A stretch of 41,299 nucleotides of DNA. Source: Microtetraspora malaysiensis. Its GTDB lineage: Bacteria > Actinomycetota > Actinomycetes > Streptosporangiales > Streptosporangiaceae. The position numbers and the translations under genes are program-made. Positions 25,691 to 33,802 of this stretch are shown here, one piece after another (position 1 is the first letter of the stretch; every line of letters begins with the position of its first letter). The notes beneath the pieces were generated by a model. It did not search any database. It saw only the letters and a program-made list of their open reading frames with translations, and was not told the DNA's origin. Location: assembly GCF_001528665.1 (NCBI RefSeq), contig NZ_BBYJ01000045.1, positions 1 through 41,299 of the forward strand. The letters are read 5' to 3'.

Positions 25691-27031
25691 TCAGGTGGTG
25701 ACCGGGTCGGCGTCGGAGAAGGTCATCATCGGGGGCCTGCGGCGGAAGAACCGGGTGAGGCCGACGAGGTAGACCAGGCCGACGGCCATCCAGACCAGCC
25801 CGACCTGGAAGGTCACGCCCGACAGGCTCGTCCACAGCCAGACCGTCAGGGCGAAGCCCACCAGCGGCAGCAGGCCGTAGTGGAACAGGTCGCGCGCCGA
25901 GCGCCGCCCGCCGTCCACGACGTAGTGCTTGATCACGGTGAGGTTGACCATCGAGAAGGCGATCAGCGCGCCGAAGTTCACCATCACGACCGCGTGGTCC
26001 AGGCTGATGAAGAGCGCGACGAGCGACACCACGGACACGACGGACACCGCGAAGATCGGCGACTTGAAGCGCGGGTGCAGCAGGCTGAAGACGCGCTTGG
26101 GCAGCACGCCGTCCCGTCCCATGGAGTACAGGATGCGGGAGACGCTCGCCTGCGTGGTCATCGCCGACCCGAAGGCGCCGATCACGTAGATGCCCACGAA
26201 GATCGTCTCGAACGCGGCGCCGCCCAGCGCGGCCATGATGTCCACGCCGGCGGTGTCGGGGTTGGCGAAGTCGCCGTACCCGGGGTGGGTCAGCCCGCCC
26301 ATCCACGCGACCAGGACGAACAGCAGCCCGCCGATCAGCGTGGTCAGCACGATCGCCCGCGGGATGTCGCGGCGCGGCTCCCTGGCCTCCTCCGACAGCG
26401 TGGAGACGGCGTCGAACCCGAGGAAGCTCAGCGCCAGGATGGCCGCGCCGGCGAACACGCCCTCGCCGGGCGTGAAGACCTCGAAGGGCGCCGGGGAGGG
26501 CTGGCCCGACAGGTGCTTGAGCGCCAGCGCGACGAACACGAGGATCAGCACCACGGAGGCGCCGACGACCACCACGTTGACCCGGCTCATCACGGTGATG
26601 CCGAGGACGTTGAGCCCGAACACGACGAGCAGCGCGGCCAGCGTGAACGCCCATTGCGGCACGGCGGGGAACTGGCTGTTCAGGTAGATCCCGATGAGCA
26701 GGAAGTTGATCATCGGGAGGAAGAGGTAGTCGAGCATCAGTGTCCAGCCGGTCATGAAACCGACGTGCCCGCCGAAGGTCTGCTGCGTGTAGGTGTACGC
26801 CGACCCGGCGGTCGGATACGCCCGCGCCATCCGGCCGTAGCTGATCGCCGTGAACAGCATGACCACGAGGGCGACCACGTACGCCGACGGCAGGTGGCCC
26901 TTGGTGGTCTGCGCGACCGTGCCGTACGTCGTGAAGACGGCCACCGGGGCGAGGTAGGTGAGCCCGAAGAGCGTCAGGCCCGGCACGCCGAGGACCCGCT
27001 TCAGCCCCGAGGGGGCGGCGGATTGGTTCAT
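25691..27031 (-). CDS. APC-superfamily amino acid/polyamine permease
   Basis: The ATG at 27031 is preceded by AGGAGAAG and overlaps the amidohydrolase stop, giving 446 aa. The protein is strongly hydrophobic, with about 12 predicted transmembrane helices. Family hallmarks are GLTYLAPVAVF in TM1, SAYTYTQQTFGGHVGFMTGW, and SFLGFDAVSTLSEEAREPRRDIPRAI. The YDYLF/PMINF segment after the second hallmark resembles PuuP/putrescine-importer-like members. Substrates of the family are amino acids or polyamines taken up with protons. Coupling to a hydrolase suggests it imports that enzyme's substrate or a product, but the substrate cannot be read from the sequence. The frame stays open upstream through the amidohydrolase gene, which is a high-GC artefact. 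Confidence 0.92.
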   Translation of the reverse strand: MNQSAAPSGLKRVLGVPGLTLFGLTYLAPVAVFTTYGTVAQTTKGHLPSAYVVALVVMLFTAISYGRMARAYPTAGSAYTYTQQTFGGHVGFMTGWTLMLDYLFLPMINFLLIGIYLNSQFPAVPQWAFTLAALLVVFGLNVLGITVMSRVNVVVVGASVVLILVFVALALKHLSGQPSPAPFEVFTPGEGVFAGAAILALSFLGFDAVSTLSEEAREPRRDIPRAIVLTTLIGGLLFVLVAWMGGLTHPGYGDFANPDTAGVDIMAALGGAAFETIFVGIYVIGAFGSAMTTQASVSRILYSMGRDGVLPKRVFSLLHPRFKSPIFAVSVVSVVSLVALFISLDHAVVMVNFGALIAFSMVNLTVIKHYVVDGGRRSARDLFHYGLLPLVGFALTVWLWTSLSGVTFQVGLVWMAVGLVYLVGLTRFFRRRPPMMTFSDADPVTT

Positions 27032-28659
27032 TGAGCGCTTCTCCTGTCGGAAGGGGGGTGGATTCGCGCGCCGGACATCCACGTGCCGCGAACGGCCGAC
27101 CGGAGCGCGACGTCGTGCGGATCCATCAGGCGTATGTCGGCGTCGAGCCAGACCAGGTCGGCGGCCATGCCGGGGACCAGCAGGCCGCGCTCCTCCTCGG
27201 CGAACGCCTGGTAGGCCACACCGGCCGTGTATGCGGACAGGGCGGCGTCGAAGCCGACGCGCTCCTCGGGCAGCCAGCCGCCGGCCGGCTTCCGCTCCGC
27301 GTTCTCGCGGGTCACCGCGACCGGCAGCCCGGCCAGCGGGCGGTGGTCGCTCACCGGCCAGTCGCTCCCGAAGGCCACCGTCACCCCGGCGCGCAGCAGC
27401 GAGCCGATGAGGTACTGCCGGCGGGCGCGCTCGGCGCCGATCCGCGGGAAGGTCAGCTCCTTCATCGCGGCGTCGGTGCGCGCCCACAGGGGCTGGAGGT
27501 TCGCGATCACCCCGAGCCGGGCGAAGCGCGGCAGGTCCACCTCGTCCAGGAGCTGCACGTGGGCGATGACCGGCCGCCGGTTCCGGGGCCCGTTGACCCG
27601 CGTCACGCGCTCGACCGCGTCCAGCGCGGCCCGCACGCCCGCGTCGCCGATCGCGTGCAGGTGCGCCTGCAGGCCCAGCGCGTCCACCGCGGTGAACGCC
27701 TCGACCAGCTCCTCGTACGGCCAGACGGGCATGCCGCGCGTGCACGGGTCGTCGCTGTACGGCGCGAGCAGCGACGCGGTGCGGTTCTCCAGGATGCCGT
27801 CGACGAAGAATTTGACGGTGTTGGCGGTGAGCCGGTCGCCGCCCAGCGCGCGGACGCGCTCCCGGTCGGCGGCGAACTCGGCGAGCTGCTCGCGCCAGCG
27901 TTCGGGGTCGGCGCGCAGGCCGAGGTTCACCCGGGTGGCGAGCACGCCGCGGCGGGCCGCCTCGACGTACGCGTCCACGGAGGTGTGCTCCACCCAGGCG
28001 TCCTGGATCCAGGTGACGCCGGCCGCCGCGTAGGCCTCGGTGGCGATCTGGAGCGCCCGGACCAGGTCCTCGGTGGTGCGGGCGGGCGCGGCGCGCAGCA
28101 CGGCCTCCACCGCGTCCCATTCGTACATCGTGCCGAGCGGTTCGCCGTCGGCGCGGCGGGCGAAGCGGCCGCGCTCCGTGTCCGGCGTGGCGGCGTTCAC
28201 GCCGGACCGCCGCATGGCCTCGGTGTTGCACCACACCGTGTGGTAGTCCCAGGCGCGCAGGACGACGGGCCGGTCCGGTACGGCGGCGTCCAGCCAGCGG
28301 GCGTCGAACACGCCCTCGGGGGCCAGGGTCGAGTCGTAGCTGGCGCCGATGATCCACTCGTCCTCCGGGTGCGCGAGCGCGTACTCGCGGACCGCCTCGA
28401 CGATCTCCTCCACACTGGCCCGGTCCCTGATCTCCGGGCCCATCGCCTCGAACCCGGCGTGGTCGGGGTGGCAGTGCCCGTCGCCGAAGGCGGGCAGCAG
28501 CAGCCCGCCCTCAAGGTCGACGACCTGGTCGGCATCTGGCTGGGCGGCGAGAGCCTCGGCCCCGACGGCCTCGATGCGGCCGTCCCGCACGGTGAGGGCG
28601 GTGGCGGTGTGTCCGGTGCCGGTCCAGATGGTGCCGTTGCGGAAAAGAGTGCGTGACAT
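27028..28659 (-). CDS. Amidohydrolase family 3 protein (YtcJ-like)
   Basis: About 543 aa from ATG 28659 (MSRTLFRNGTIWTG, the usual N-terminus of the family); the longer open frame upstream would cross the intergenic promoter region. Metal-ligand motifs are visible: DGHCHPDHAG (HxH), the HLHAIGDAG histidine pair, AHVQ and FGSDWPV with the late Asp. The N- and C-terminal beta-sandwich residues are also present. YtcJ-like enzymes hydrolyse amides, formamides or cyclic ureas, and the exact substrate varies. It is translationally coupled to the permease (ATGA) and divergent from a TetR gene 83 bp away, which is the obvious candidate regulator. Confidence 0.9.
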   Translation of the reverse strand: MSRTLFRNGTIWTGTGHTATALTVRDGRIEAVGAEALAAQPDADQVVDLEGGLLLPAFGDGHCHPDHAGFEAMGPEIRDRASVEEIVEAVREYALAHPEDEWIIGASYDSTLAPEGVFDARWLDAAVPDRPVVLRAWDYHTVWCNTEAMRRSGVNAATPDTERGRFARRADGEPLGTMYEWDAVEAVLRAAPARTTEDLVRALQIATEAYAAAGVTWIQDAWVEHTSVDAYVEAARRGVLATRVNLGLRADPERWREQLAEFAADRERVRALGGDRLTANTVKFFVDGILENRTASLLAPYSDDPCTRGMPVWPYEELVEAFTAVDALGLQAHLHAIGDAGVRAALDAVERVTRVNGPRNRRPVIAHVQLLDEVDLPRFARLGVIANLQPLWARTDAAMKELTFPRIGAERARRQYLIGSLLRAGVTVAFGSDWPVSDHRPLAGLPVAVTRENAERKPAGGWLPEERVGFDAALSAYTAGVAYQAFAEEERGLLVPGMAADLVWLDADIRLMDPHDVALRSAVRGTWMSGARIHPPSDRRSAQ

Positions 28660-28742
28660 CGCCGTCCAAAAAGAATGACGTTCGTTTAGTGCCGGAAGGA
28701 TAAGTTGTCCGGAGGCCAAAGCGGAAGGGGTCGGCCGAGGAA
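28660..28742. promoter_or_regulatory. Divergent regulatory region between amidohydrolase and TetR genes
   Basis: This 83-bp spacer must hold both divergent promoters. It contains the AT-richer patch AATGACGTTCGTTTAG (28674-28689) next to the amidohydrolase start. I could not define a clean palindrome or hexamers. Confidence 0.4.
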
Positions 28743-29576
28743 ATGAGAAGACGGGCGGGCCGACCGGCCACACCGGTGCTGAGCAGGGAGATCATCGCGC
28801 GGGCCGCCCTGGGCCTCATCGACGACGCGGGCGCCGACGGGTTCTCCCTCGCCGCGCTCGCCAAGCGGCTCGGCGTGCGGCCCTCCTCCTTCTACAACCA
28901 CGTGGACGGCAAGGACGACATCCTGGCCGCGGTCCGCGAACTGGTCTCCGACTCGATCGACGCCTCGATGTTCGCCCGGCTGCCGTGGGACGAGGCGCTG
29001 ATCGTGTGGGCGCACGGCTACCGCGACACCTTCGCCGCCCATCCGCCGGCCATATCGCTACTGGCCACCCTCCCGATCACCGGCGCCCTGCGCACCCTGC
29101 GGATGTACGACCAGGTCGTCTCCGGGTTGCAGCGCGGGGGCTGGCCCGGCGAGATGATCATCCCGGTCATGGTGTCGGTCGAGTCGTTCATCCTCGGCTC
29201 CGCGCTCGACATGGTGGCCCCGCCCGACATGTTCGACTGCGGGCCGCTCTCGTCCGAGGCACCCTCCTTCGCGGCGGCCGTACGCGCCCGCGACGCGGCC
29301 TCGGCGGCCCATGGCCGCCCGCCCGCCGACCTCTCGTTCGAGGTCGGACTCGCGGCGATCGTCGACGGGCTGCGCGGGACGCTGCGCGCACTCGGCGGCC
29401 CGCGCGGACCGCGCGGGCTACTCGAACCGCTCGGGCCGGTCGAGTCGCCCGGGCCGCTCGGTCCGCTCGGGTCGCCGCCGGACGGCACCGGCGCGGAGCA
29501 CCCCACCGTGCCCCTCCCCCGGGACATCACGCGGGACATCACACCGGACACGGACCTCACGGAGGAGCCGGCCTGA
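28743..29576 (+). CDS. TetR-family regulator
   Basis: The protein has 277 aa, with GAGGA just before the ATG. A basic N-terminus (MRRRAGRPATPVLSRE) leads into a TetR helix-turn-helix (about 25-70: FSLAALAKRLGVRPSSFYNHVDGKDDIL). A C-terminal ligand domain of the TetR_C (tetracycline-repressor-like) type follows to about residue 215. The last 60 residues are low-complexity Gly/Pro/Leu-rich repeats (GPRGPRGLLEPLGP...PLGPLGSPP) and are probably disordered. It is divergent from the amidohydrolase-permease pair and is its likely regulator. The ligand is unknown. Confidence 0.9.
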   Translation: MRRRAGRPATPVLSREIIARAALGLIDDAGADGFSLAALAKRLGVRPSSFYNHVDGKDDILAAVRELVSDSIDASMFARLPWDEALIVWAHGYRDTFAAHPPAISLLATLPITGALRTLRMYDQVVSGLQRGGWPGEMIIPVMVSVESFILGSALDMVAPPDMFDCGPLSSEAPSFAAAVRARDAASAAHGRPPADLSFEVGLAAIVDGLRGTLRALGGPRGPRGLLEPLGPVESPGPLGPLGSPPDGTGAEHPTVPLPRDITRDITPDTDLTEEPA

Positions 29577-29660
29577 TCCCCCGGCCCCACCCCCTCCCCG
29601 CCACTCCCCCTATGAAGAATCGAACGTCGTGGGGTACGTTGACTTCAGATTCACAGACCG

Positions 29661-29670
29661 GAACCGGTTC
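29661..29670. promoter_or_regulatory. Palindrome GAACCGGTTC upstream of aminotransferase
   Basis: This perfect 10-bp palindrome lies 26 bp before the aminotransferase ATG. A second inverted repeat, AACGT-N8-ACGTT, lies at 29623-29640. Either could bind the Lrp-type regulator encoded at the end of the same operon. Confidence 0.3.
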
Positions 29671-29696
29671 TCTCGACGTTTTCTAAGGCAGTGATC

Positions 29697-31052
29697 ATGA
29701 TCGACCGTGCCCGTCTCGCCGAGCTGCTCGACCGCGAGCGCCGGACGTTCCGCGACCGCAACCCCCGATCCGCCGCCGCGTACGAGCAGGCGCGCGCCCA
29801 CCTGTTCGGCGGCGTGCCGATGACGTGGATGAACAAGACCGCCGCCGGCTTCCCGCTCTATCTGGCCGAGGCCAGGGGCGCCCGGATCACCGACGTGGAC
29901 GGCCACACGTACGTGGACCTCTGCCTGGGCGACACCGGCGCCATGGCCGGGCACTCACCGCAGGCCACCGTGGACGCGGTCGCCGACCGCTTCGGGGGCC
30001 GCGGCGGCGCGACCGTGATGATGCCGACCGAGGACGCGACCTGGGTCGGCGCCGAGCTCGGCCGCCGCTTCGGCGTGCCGTACTGGAGCTTCTCGCTGAC
30101 CGCGACCGACGCCAACCGCTGGGCGATCCGCCTGGCGCGGGCGATCACCGGCCGGCCCAAGATCCTGGTGAACAGCTACTGCTACCACGGCAGCGTCGAC
30201 GAGGTGCTGCTCGTGGTCGGCCCGGACGGCGAGCAGGTCTCCCGCGAGGGCAACGTCGGCGCCCCCGTCGACCCGACCGTGACCTCCCGGGTGGTGGAGT
30301 TCAACGACCTGGCGGCGCTGGAGCGCGAGCTGGCCCACGGCGACGTGGCCGCGGTCCTCATGGAACCCGCGCTCACCAACATCGGCATCGTGCTGCCCGA
30401 GCCCGGCTACCTCGACGGCGTGCGCGAGCTGACCCGGCGGTACGGCAGCCTGCTCATCAACGACGAGACGCACACGTTCTCGGCCGGTCCCGGCGGCTGC
30501 ACCGGCGCGTGGGGGCTCGACCCCGACATCGTCACGATCGGCAAGGCCATCGGCGGCGGCATCCCCAGCGGCGGGTACGGGCTGTCCGCCGAAGTGGCGG
30601 CCCGGATCGATCAGATGAGCGGGCTCGACCTGGTCGACATGGGCGGCGTCGGCGGCACGCTCGCCGGCAACCCGCTCTCGGTCGCCGCCATGCGCGCCAC
30701 TCTTGAGCACGTCCTCACCGACGACGCCTTCGCCGCCATGACCGAGCTGGCCACCCGCTTCACCAAGGGCGTCCAGGGGGTCATCGACGAGCACGCGCTC
30801 CCCTGGTCGGTCACCCAGCTCGGCGCGCGCGCCGAGTACCGCTTCGCCGCCCCGGCGCCGCGCAACGGCGGGGAGTCCAACGCGGCCGGCGACCCCGACC
30901 TGGACGACTACCTGCACGTCTACCTGGCCAACCGCGGCCTGCTGCTCACCCCGTTCCACAACATGGCGCTGATGTGCCCGGCCACCACCGAGGCCGACGT
31001 GGACCTGCACCACGAGGTTTTCGCGTCCGCCGTGTCCGAACTCGTGCGATGA
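29697..31052 (+). CDS. Class III PLP aminotransferase (glutamate-1-semialdehyde aminotransferase-like)
   Basis: The ATG at 29697 has AAGG 8 bp upstream and is preferred over the GTG at 29691; the product is 451 aa. It has the fold-type I signatures of class III transaminases: an NDETHTF segment with Asp256 (binds the PLP ring nitrogen) and TIGKAIGGGIPSGGYG with Lys283 (Schiff base). A YCYHGSVDE segment precedes them. The sequence resembles the glutamate-1-semialdehyde-aminotransferase-like catabolic subgroup rather than a haem-pathway HemL, since it stands alone with an Lrp regulator. The amine donor is unknown. The stop overlaps the regulator's start (ATGA), a common arrangement for amino acid-responsive degradation genes. 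Confidence 0.9.
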   Translation: MIDRARLAELLDRERRTFRDRNPRSAAAYEQARAHLFGGVPMTWMNKTAAGFPLYLAEARGARITDVDGHTYVDLCLGDTGAMAGHSPQATVDAVADRFGGRGGATVMMPTEDATWVGAELGRRFGVPYWSFSLTATDANRWAIRLARAITGRPKILVNSYCYHGSVDEVLLVVGPDGEQVSREGNVGAPVDPTVTSRVVEFNDLAALERELAHGDVAAVLMEPALTNIGIVLPEPGYLDGVRELTRRYGSLLINDETHTFSAGPGGCTGAWGLDPDIVTIGKAIGGGIPSGGYGLSAEVAARIDQMSGLDLVDMGGVGGTLAGNPLSVAAMRATLEHVLTDDAFAAMTELATRFTKGVQGVIDEHALPWSVTQLGARAEYRFAAPAPRNGGESNAAGDPDLDDYLHVYLANRGLLLTPFHNMALMCPATTEADVDLHHEVFASAVSELVR

Positions 31053-31504
31053 GCCGCGTGCACCTCGACGACATCGACCGAACCCTGCTGCGCGAGCTGC
31101 AGCGGGACGGTCGGGCGTCCTACACGGCGCTCGCCGAGACGACGGGGCTCTCGGCCCCCGCCGTACGCCAGCGGGTGCAGCGGCTGCGGGACGAGGGCGC
31201 CGTCCAGATCGTCGGCGTGACCGACCCGATGGCGCTGGGCCTTCCGGTGATGGCGCTCATCGGCGTACGCGTCGAGAGCGACGTGCACACCGTGGCCGAC
31301 CGGATCAGCGAGCTGTCCGGGGTGATCTACGTGGTGCTCACGTCCGGCTCGTTCGACATGTTCGTGGAGGTCGTGTGCAAGGAGCCCGCCGAGCTCCTCG
31401 CCGTCCTCAACGACCACATCAAGCGGGTCCCCGGGGTCACCCGGGCCGAGGCGTTCACCTATTTCGGGATCCACACCCACCGCTTCGCCTGGCCCGGCAC
31501 CTAG
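31049..31504 (+). CDS. Lrp/AsnC-family regulator
   Basis: 151 aa from ATG 31049, which overlaps the aminotransferase stop. The N-terminal winged helix-turn-helix begins LDDIDRTLLRELQRDGRASYTALAETTGLSAPAVRQRVQRLRDEG, and a RAM/AsnC ligand-binding domain follows (about 65-145). The length is typical for the family. It probably senses an amino acid and controls the operon that contains it. There are 50 bp between its stop and the left end of the IS element. Confidence 0.93.
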   Translation: MSRVHLDDIDRTLLRELQRDGRASYTALAETTGLSAPAVRQRVQRLRDEGAVQIVGVTDPMALGLPVMALIGVRVESDVHTVADRISELSGVIYVVLTSGSFDMFVEVVCKEPAELLAVLNDHIKRVPGVTRAEAFTYFGIHTHRFAWPGT

Positions 31505-31554
31505 CCCGGCGCCTGGCCCGGCACCAAAGGTCCGCCCGGCGGATCATGTGAACA

Positions 31555-31577
31555 CTAGATGATCTATTCCAAGGGGT
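31555..31577 (+). repeat. Left terminal inverted repeat of the IS element
   Basis: It begins CTAGATGATC and ends TTCCAAGGGGT. Its reverse complement matches 32901-32923 at 21 of 23 positions. The transposase stop codon is at its inner edge. Confidence 0.75.
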
Positions 31578-32344
31578 CAGTGATCGTAGGCGATCAGTGA
31601 GCGTAGGACGGTTTGTCCGGTGGCGTCGTTGTGCCAGATCGCGGCGGTCAGCGCGAGGATGCGTTGCATGACGCGGGCTATGACACCTCCGGGTGTGCGC
31701 CCTCGGTGCCGTTCGAGGTCAAGCTGTCCCTTGAAGGTCTCGTTGATCGATTCGATGACCTGTCGCGGCGGCTTGAACAGGGCTGCGCCAGGCCGTTCCC
31801 GTTCACCTTTACGGGCAGGCCGCAGCAACTGGACTCCATGCTCGGACAGTTCGCGTTCGAAACCACGGCCGAAGTAGTTCTTGTCTCCGATGAGAGTCTG
31901 TCGGGGGCGCTCTCGCAGAAGCTCGCATTCGGCCCAACCTGCCAGGTCGGAGCGTTTGACGGTCTCGCGGGAGCGGCCGCATTCCACCGGGGTGGAGTCC
32001 ACGACCCATACGTCATCGCTCCACACCGAGGTGGTGGTGGCCAGGATCCGGTTGACGCTTCGCATCAGACCGGCGGCCTTGCGCAGCCGCTTGTTGTAGC
32101 CGGGCTGCTGGGGCAGGTAGGGGAAGAGGTGGCGCAGGTGGGCACGGGCATGGCGGAGCCATTTGGCCTCGGAGGTGTAGCCGAGTATGGCCTGCATCGT
32201 GGCGAGGGTGACCAATTCGGCATCGCTCAGGCGGGGCGTAATGCCGACCGGCGGGCGCCACGGCGCCAGGTCGGGATGCTCCTTCAGCATGCCGTCGGTC
32301 GTCACATAGCGTGCTGTCGCGAGGGTGTCCACGTCGTTCGTCAC
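31577..32344 (-). pseudogene. IS982-family transposase with internal in-frame deletion
   Basis: The GTG at 32344 (VTNDVDTLATARYV) is the family's usual start. The product is 255 aa against about 300 in intact actinobacterial relatives. The N-terminal half (LKEHPDLAPWRP; LSDAELVTLATMQ) and the first catalytic block VVDSTPVECGRSRETVKRSD are present, as is the second (LIGDKNYFGRGF) with the C-terminal E block (VIESINETFKGQLDLERHRGR). Between GWAE and LLRERPRQTLIGDK about 45-50 residues of the catalytic core are missing without a frame change. The enzyme is therefore probably inactive. Length and missing segment are judged from memory of the family. Confidence 0.8.
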
Positions 32345-32373
32345 AAAACGATCTTGGACACTTTCGTTCTCGT

Positions 32374-32393
32374 CTCCGCAGGCACCCCTTGGA
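32374..32393 (+). repeat. Internal copy of IS right-end sequence
   Basis: CTCCGCAGGCACCCCTTGGA lies 30 bp upstream of the transposase start. It is repeated with one mismatch at 32891-32910, 517 bp away. The last ten bases also form a perfect inverted repeat with 31568-31577, so this was probably the original right end. Confidence 0.7.
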
Positions 32394-32414
32394 CCACACC
32401 ACCAGGAGGAACCA

Positions 32415-32804
32415 GTGTCATACCCGCAACTGCTCACCCCCGAGGAAAAGCTCGCCGACGCGAAGAAGCTGTTGAGCCTCCCGCGTATCGTCGTGATCTG
32501 CGGCTCCACCCGCTTCATGACCGAGATGAACGAGGCCGATCTGCGGGAGACCAAAGCCGGAAAGATTGTCGTCAAACCGGGCTGTGACATGAAGTCGCCG
32601 CACGAACTTTGGTCCGATCCTGTCGAGGCCGAGGCGCTGAAGGTTCGACTCGACGATCTGCACCGGGCGAAGATCCGGCTCGCTGATGAGGTGCTCGTAG
32701 TCGGCGACTACATCGGAGACAGCACCCGAGCCGAAATCGCCTACGCCCGGTCGCTGGGCAAGCCCGTGCGGTTCACGCACCCCGAAATCGACCCTGACGC
32801 CTGA
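32415..32804 (+). CDS. Passenger gene: nucleoside 2-deoxyribosyltransferase/DUF4406-like protein
   Basis: The GTG at 32415 has a strong AGGAGGA Shine-Dalgarno 4 bp upstream, giving 129 aa. The core reads VVICGSTRFMTEMNEADL, then LHRAKIRLADEVLVVGDYIGDSTRAEIAYARSLGKPVRF. This is the pattern of small Rossmann-like proteins related to nucleoside 2-deoxyribosyltransferases and DUF4406, common on phages, plasmids and genomic islands. These act on, or sense, nucleosides or nucleotides, but the exact activity of this group is unknown to me. The gene lies between two copies of an IS982 end, so it appears to travel with the element. It starts close to the IS end, which may supply transcription. Confidence 0.82.
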   Translation: MSYPQLLTPEEKLADAKKLLSLPRIVVICGSTRFMTEMNEADLRETKAGKIVVKPGCDMKSPHELWSDPVEAEALKVRLDDLHRAKIRLADEVLVVGDYIGDSTRAEIAYARSLGKPVRFTHPEIDPDA

Positions 32805-32890
32805 CCGCCCGCTGCCACCTCGACAACCAGGGCCGGCAGCCCGCCGCCTGACCATCTCGCGGTGGCTTCGGCCGCCGCCCACCCCACACC

Positions 32891-32910
32891 CTCCGCAGGC
32901 ATCCCTTGGA
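32891..32910 (+). repeat. Second copy of IS right-end sequence
   Basis: CTCCGCAGGCATCCCTTGGA has one mismatch to 32374-32393 and the same orientation. It runs directly into the outer terminal repeat (32901-32923). Confidence 0.75.
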
Positions 32911-32923
32911 ATTGATCATCTAG
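32901..32923 (-). repeat. Right terminal inverted repeat of the IS element
   Basis: It begins ATCCCTTGGAAT and ends GATCATCTAG, and it is the inverted partner of 31555-31577. Its last bases plus three beyond (TAGGCT, 32921-32926) look like an actinobacterial -10, placed 6 bp before the methyltransferase ATG. Confidence 0.75.
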
Positions 32924-32932
32924 GCTGCGACG

Positions 32933-33706
32933 ATGGAACGCGTAACCGACGTGCCCGAGAGCTTCGCCCCGTCTGCGGATCGGGACCAGGTGAATGACTA
33001 CGACAGCTTCGCCGAGGCGTACTCGGCGGACAACGAGAACAACCTCGTGAACGGGTACTACACGCGACCCGCGATGGTAGCCCTCGCCGGAGACGTGGCC
33101 GGCCGTCGGATCCTGGACGCCGGTTGCGGCTCCGGCCCCCTGTCCGCCGCGCTACGCGACCGCGGTGCGGTCGTCACCGGCATCGACGCCAGCACCGGGA
33201 TGCTGGCGTTGGCCAGGCGGCGGCTGGGTGCCGACGCGGCCCTGCACATGGTCGACCTGCGCGACCCCCTGCCGTTCGCCGACGGTGCGTTCGACGACGT
33301 GGTCGCGTCGCTGGTGCTGCACTACCTGGAGGACTGGGGGCCGACGCTGGCCGAGTTGCGGCGGGTGCTCAGGCCCGGCGGCCGGCTGATCGCGTCGGTG
33401 GACCACCCTTTCGTGGCCTACACGTTCCAGGATCCTCGGCCTGACTACTTCGCGACCACCAGCTACAGCTTCGATTGGCCATTCGACGGGCAGCTCTACC
33501 CGATGAGGTTATGGCGCAAGCCGTTGCACGCGATGACCGATGCCTTCACCGCCGCCGGTTTCCGCGTTGCCGTCATCAGCGAGCCGCAGCCCGACCCGGC
33601 CGCCCGTGAGCTGTTCCCCGACGGCTTCCATGACCTTTCCCGCAAACCCGCCTTCCTGTTCTTCGTCGTCGAGGTACCGCCGTCGGCTCCCGGCTCGGAC
33701 GACTAG
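32933..33706 (+). CDS. Class I SAM-dependent methyltransferase
   Basis: The ATG at 32933 gives 257 aa. SAM-binding motif I is ILDAGCGSGPLS, followed by VVTGIDAS, then FDDVVASLVLHYLEDW and LRRVLRPGGRLIASVDHPF, as in the Methyltransf_11 group. The substrate is a small molecule, not identifiable here. There is no Shine-Dalgarno sequence, and TAGGCT ends 6 bp before the ATG, so the mRNA is probably leaderless. Its promoter would partly consist of the end of the IS element. A TTA Leu codon occurs at 33509-33511, rare in such genomes and dependent on bldA tRNA in Streptomyces. Base composition is lower in GC than its neighbours, which fits an accessory origin. Confidence 0.88.
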   Translation: MERVTDVPESFAPSADRDQVNDYDSFAEAYSADNENNLVNGYYTRPAMVALAGDVAGRRILDAGCGSGPLSAALRDRGAVVTGIDASTGMLALARRRLGADAALHMVDLRDPLPFADGAFDDVVASLVLHYLEDWGPTLAELRRVLRPGGRLIASVDHPFVAYTFQDPRPDYFATTSYSFDWPFDGQLYPMRLWRKPLHAMTDAFTAAGFRVAVISEPQPDPAARELFPDGFHDLSRKPAFLFFVVEVPPSAPGSDD

Positions 33707-33802
33707 GGCGCGTATCGGCAAGGGTTGCCCGTGGCGGGAGGGGCACCAGCCAGTCGCGGACCGCGAGCGGAGCCAGAGCCGGATCGAGGCGTCGATGAAG
33801 GG
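33707..33802. other. Convergent intergenic spacer
   Basis: This is the gap between the methyltransferase and globin stops. I see no gene and no convincing hairpin in it. Confidence 0.5.

Larger units (their letters stand above)
31555..32923. mobile_element. IS982-family element with duplicated right end and passenger gene
   Basis: The outer boundaries are 23-bp inverted repeats (31555-31577 and 32901-32923) matching at 21 of 23 positions. Inside lie an IS982-type transposase with an internal deletion (minus strand), an internal copy of the right-end sequence at 32374-32393, and a passenger gene at 32415-32804. I see no clear target-site duplication. The layout suggests a transposon-like unit that captured a small gene between two copies of one IS end, now immobile unless helped in trans. 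Confidence 0.65.

Noticed and set aside
27032-28357. Extension of the APC permease frame to 888 codons
   Set aside because: The extra part is an out-of-frame shadow of the amidohydrolase. The ATG at 27031 has a strong ribosome site and starts the first membrane segment properly.
31541-32935. Target-site duplication around the IS element
   Set aside because: Bases outside the two terminal repeats do not match over 5-9 bp, so I cannot claim one.
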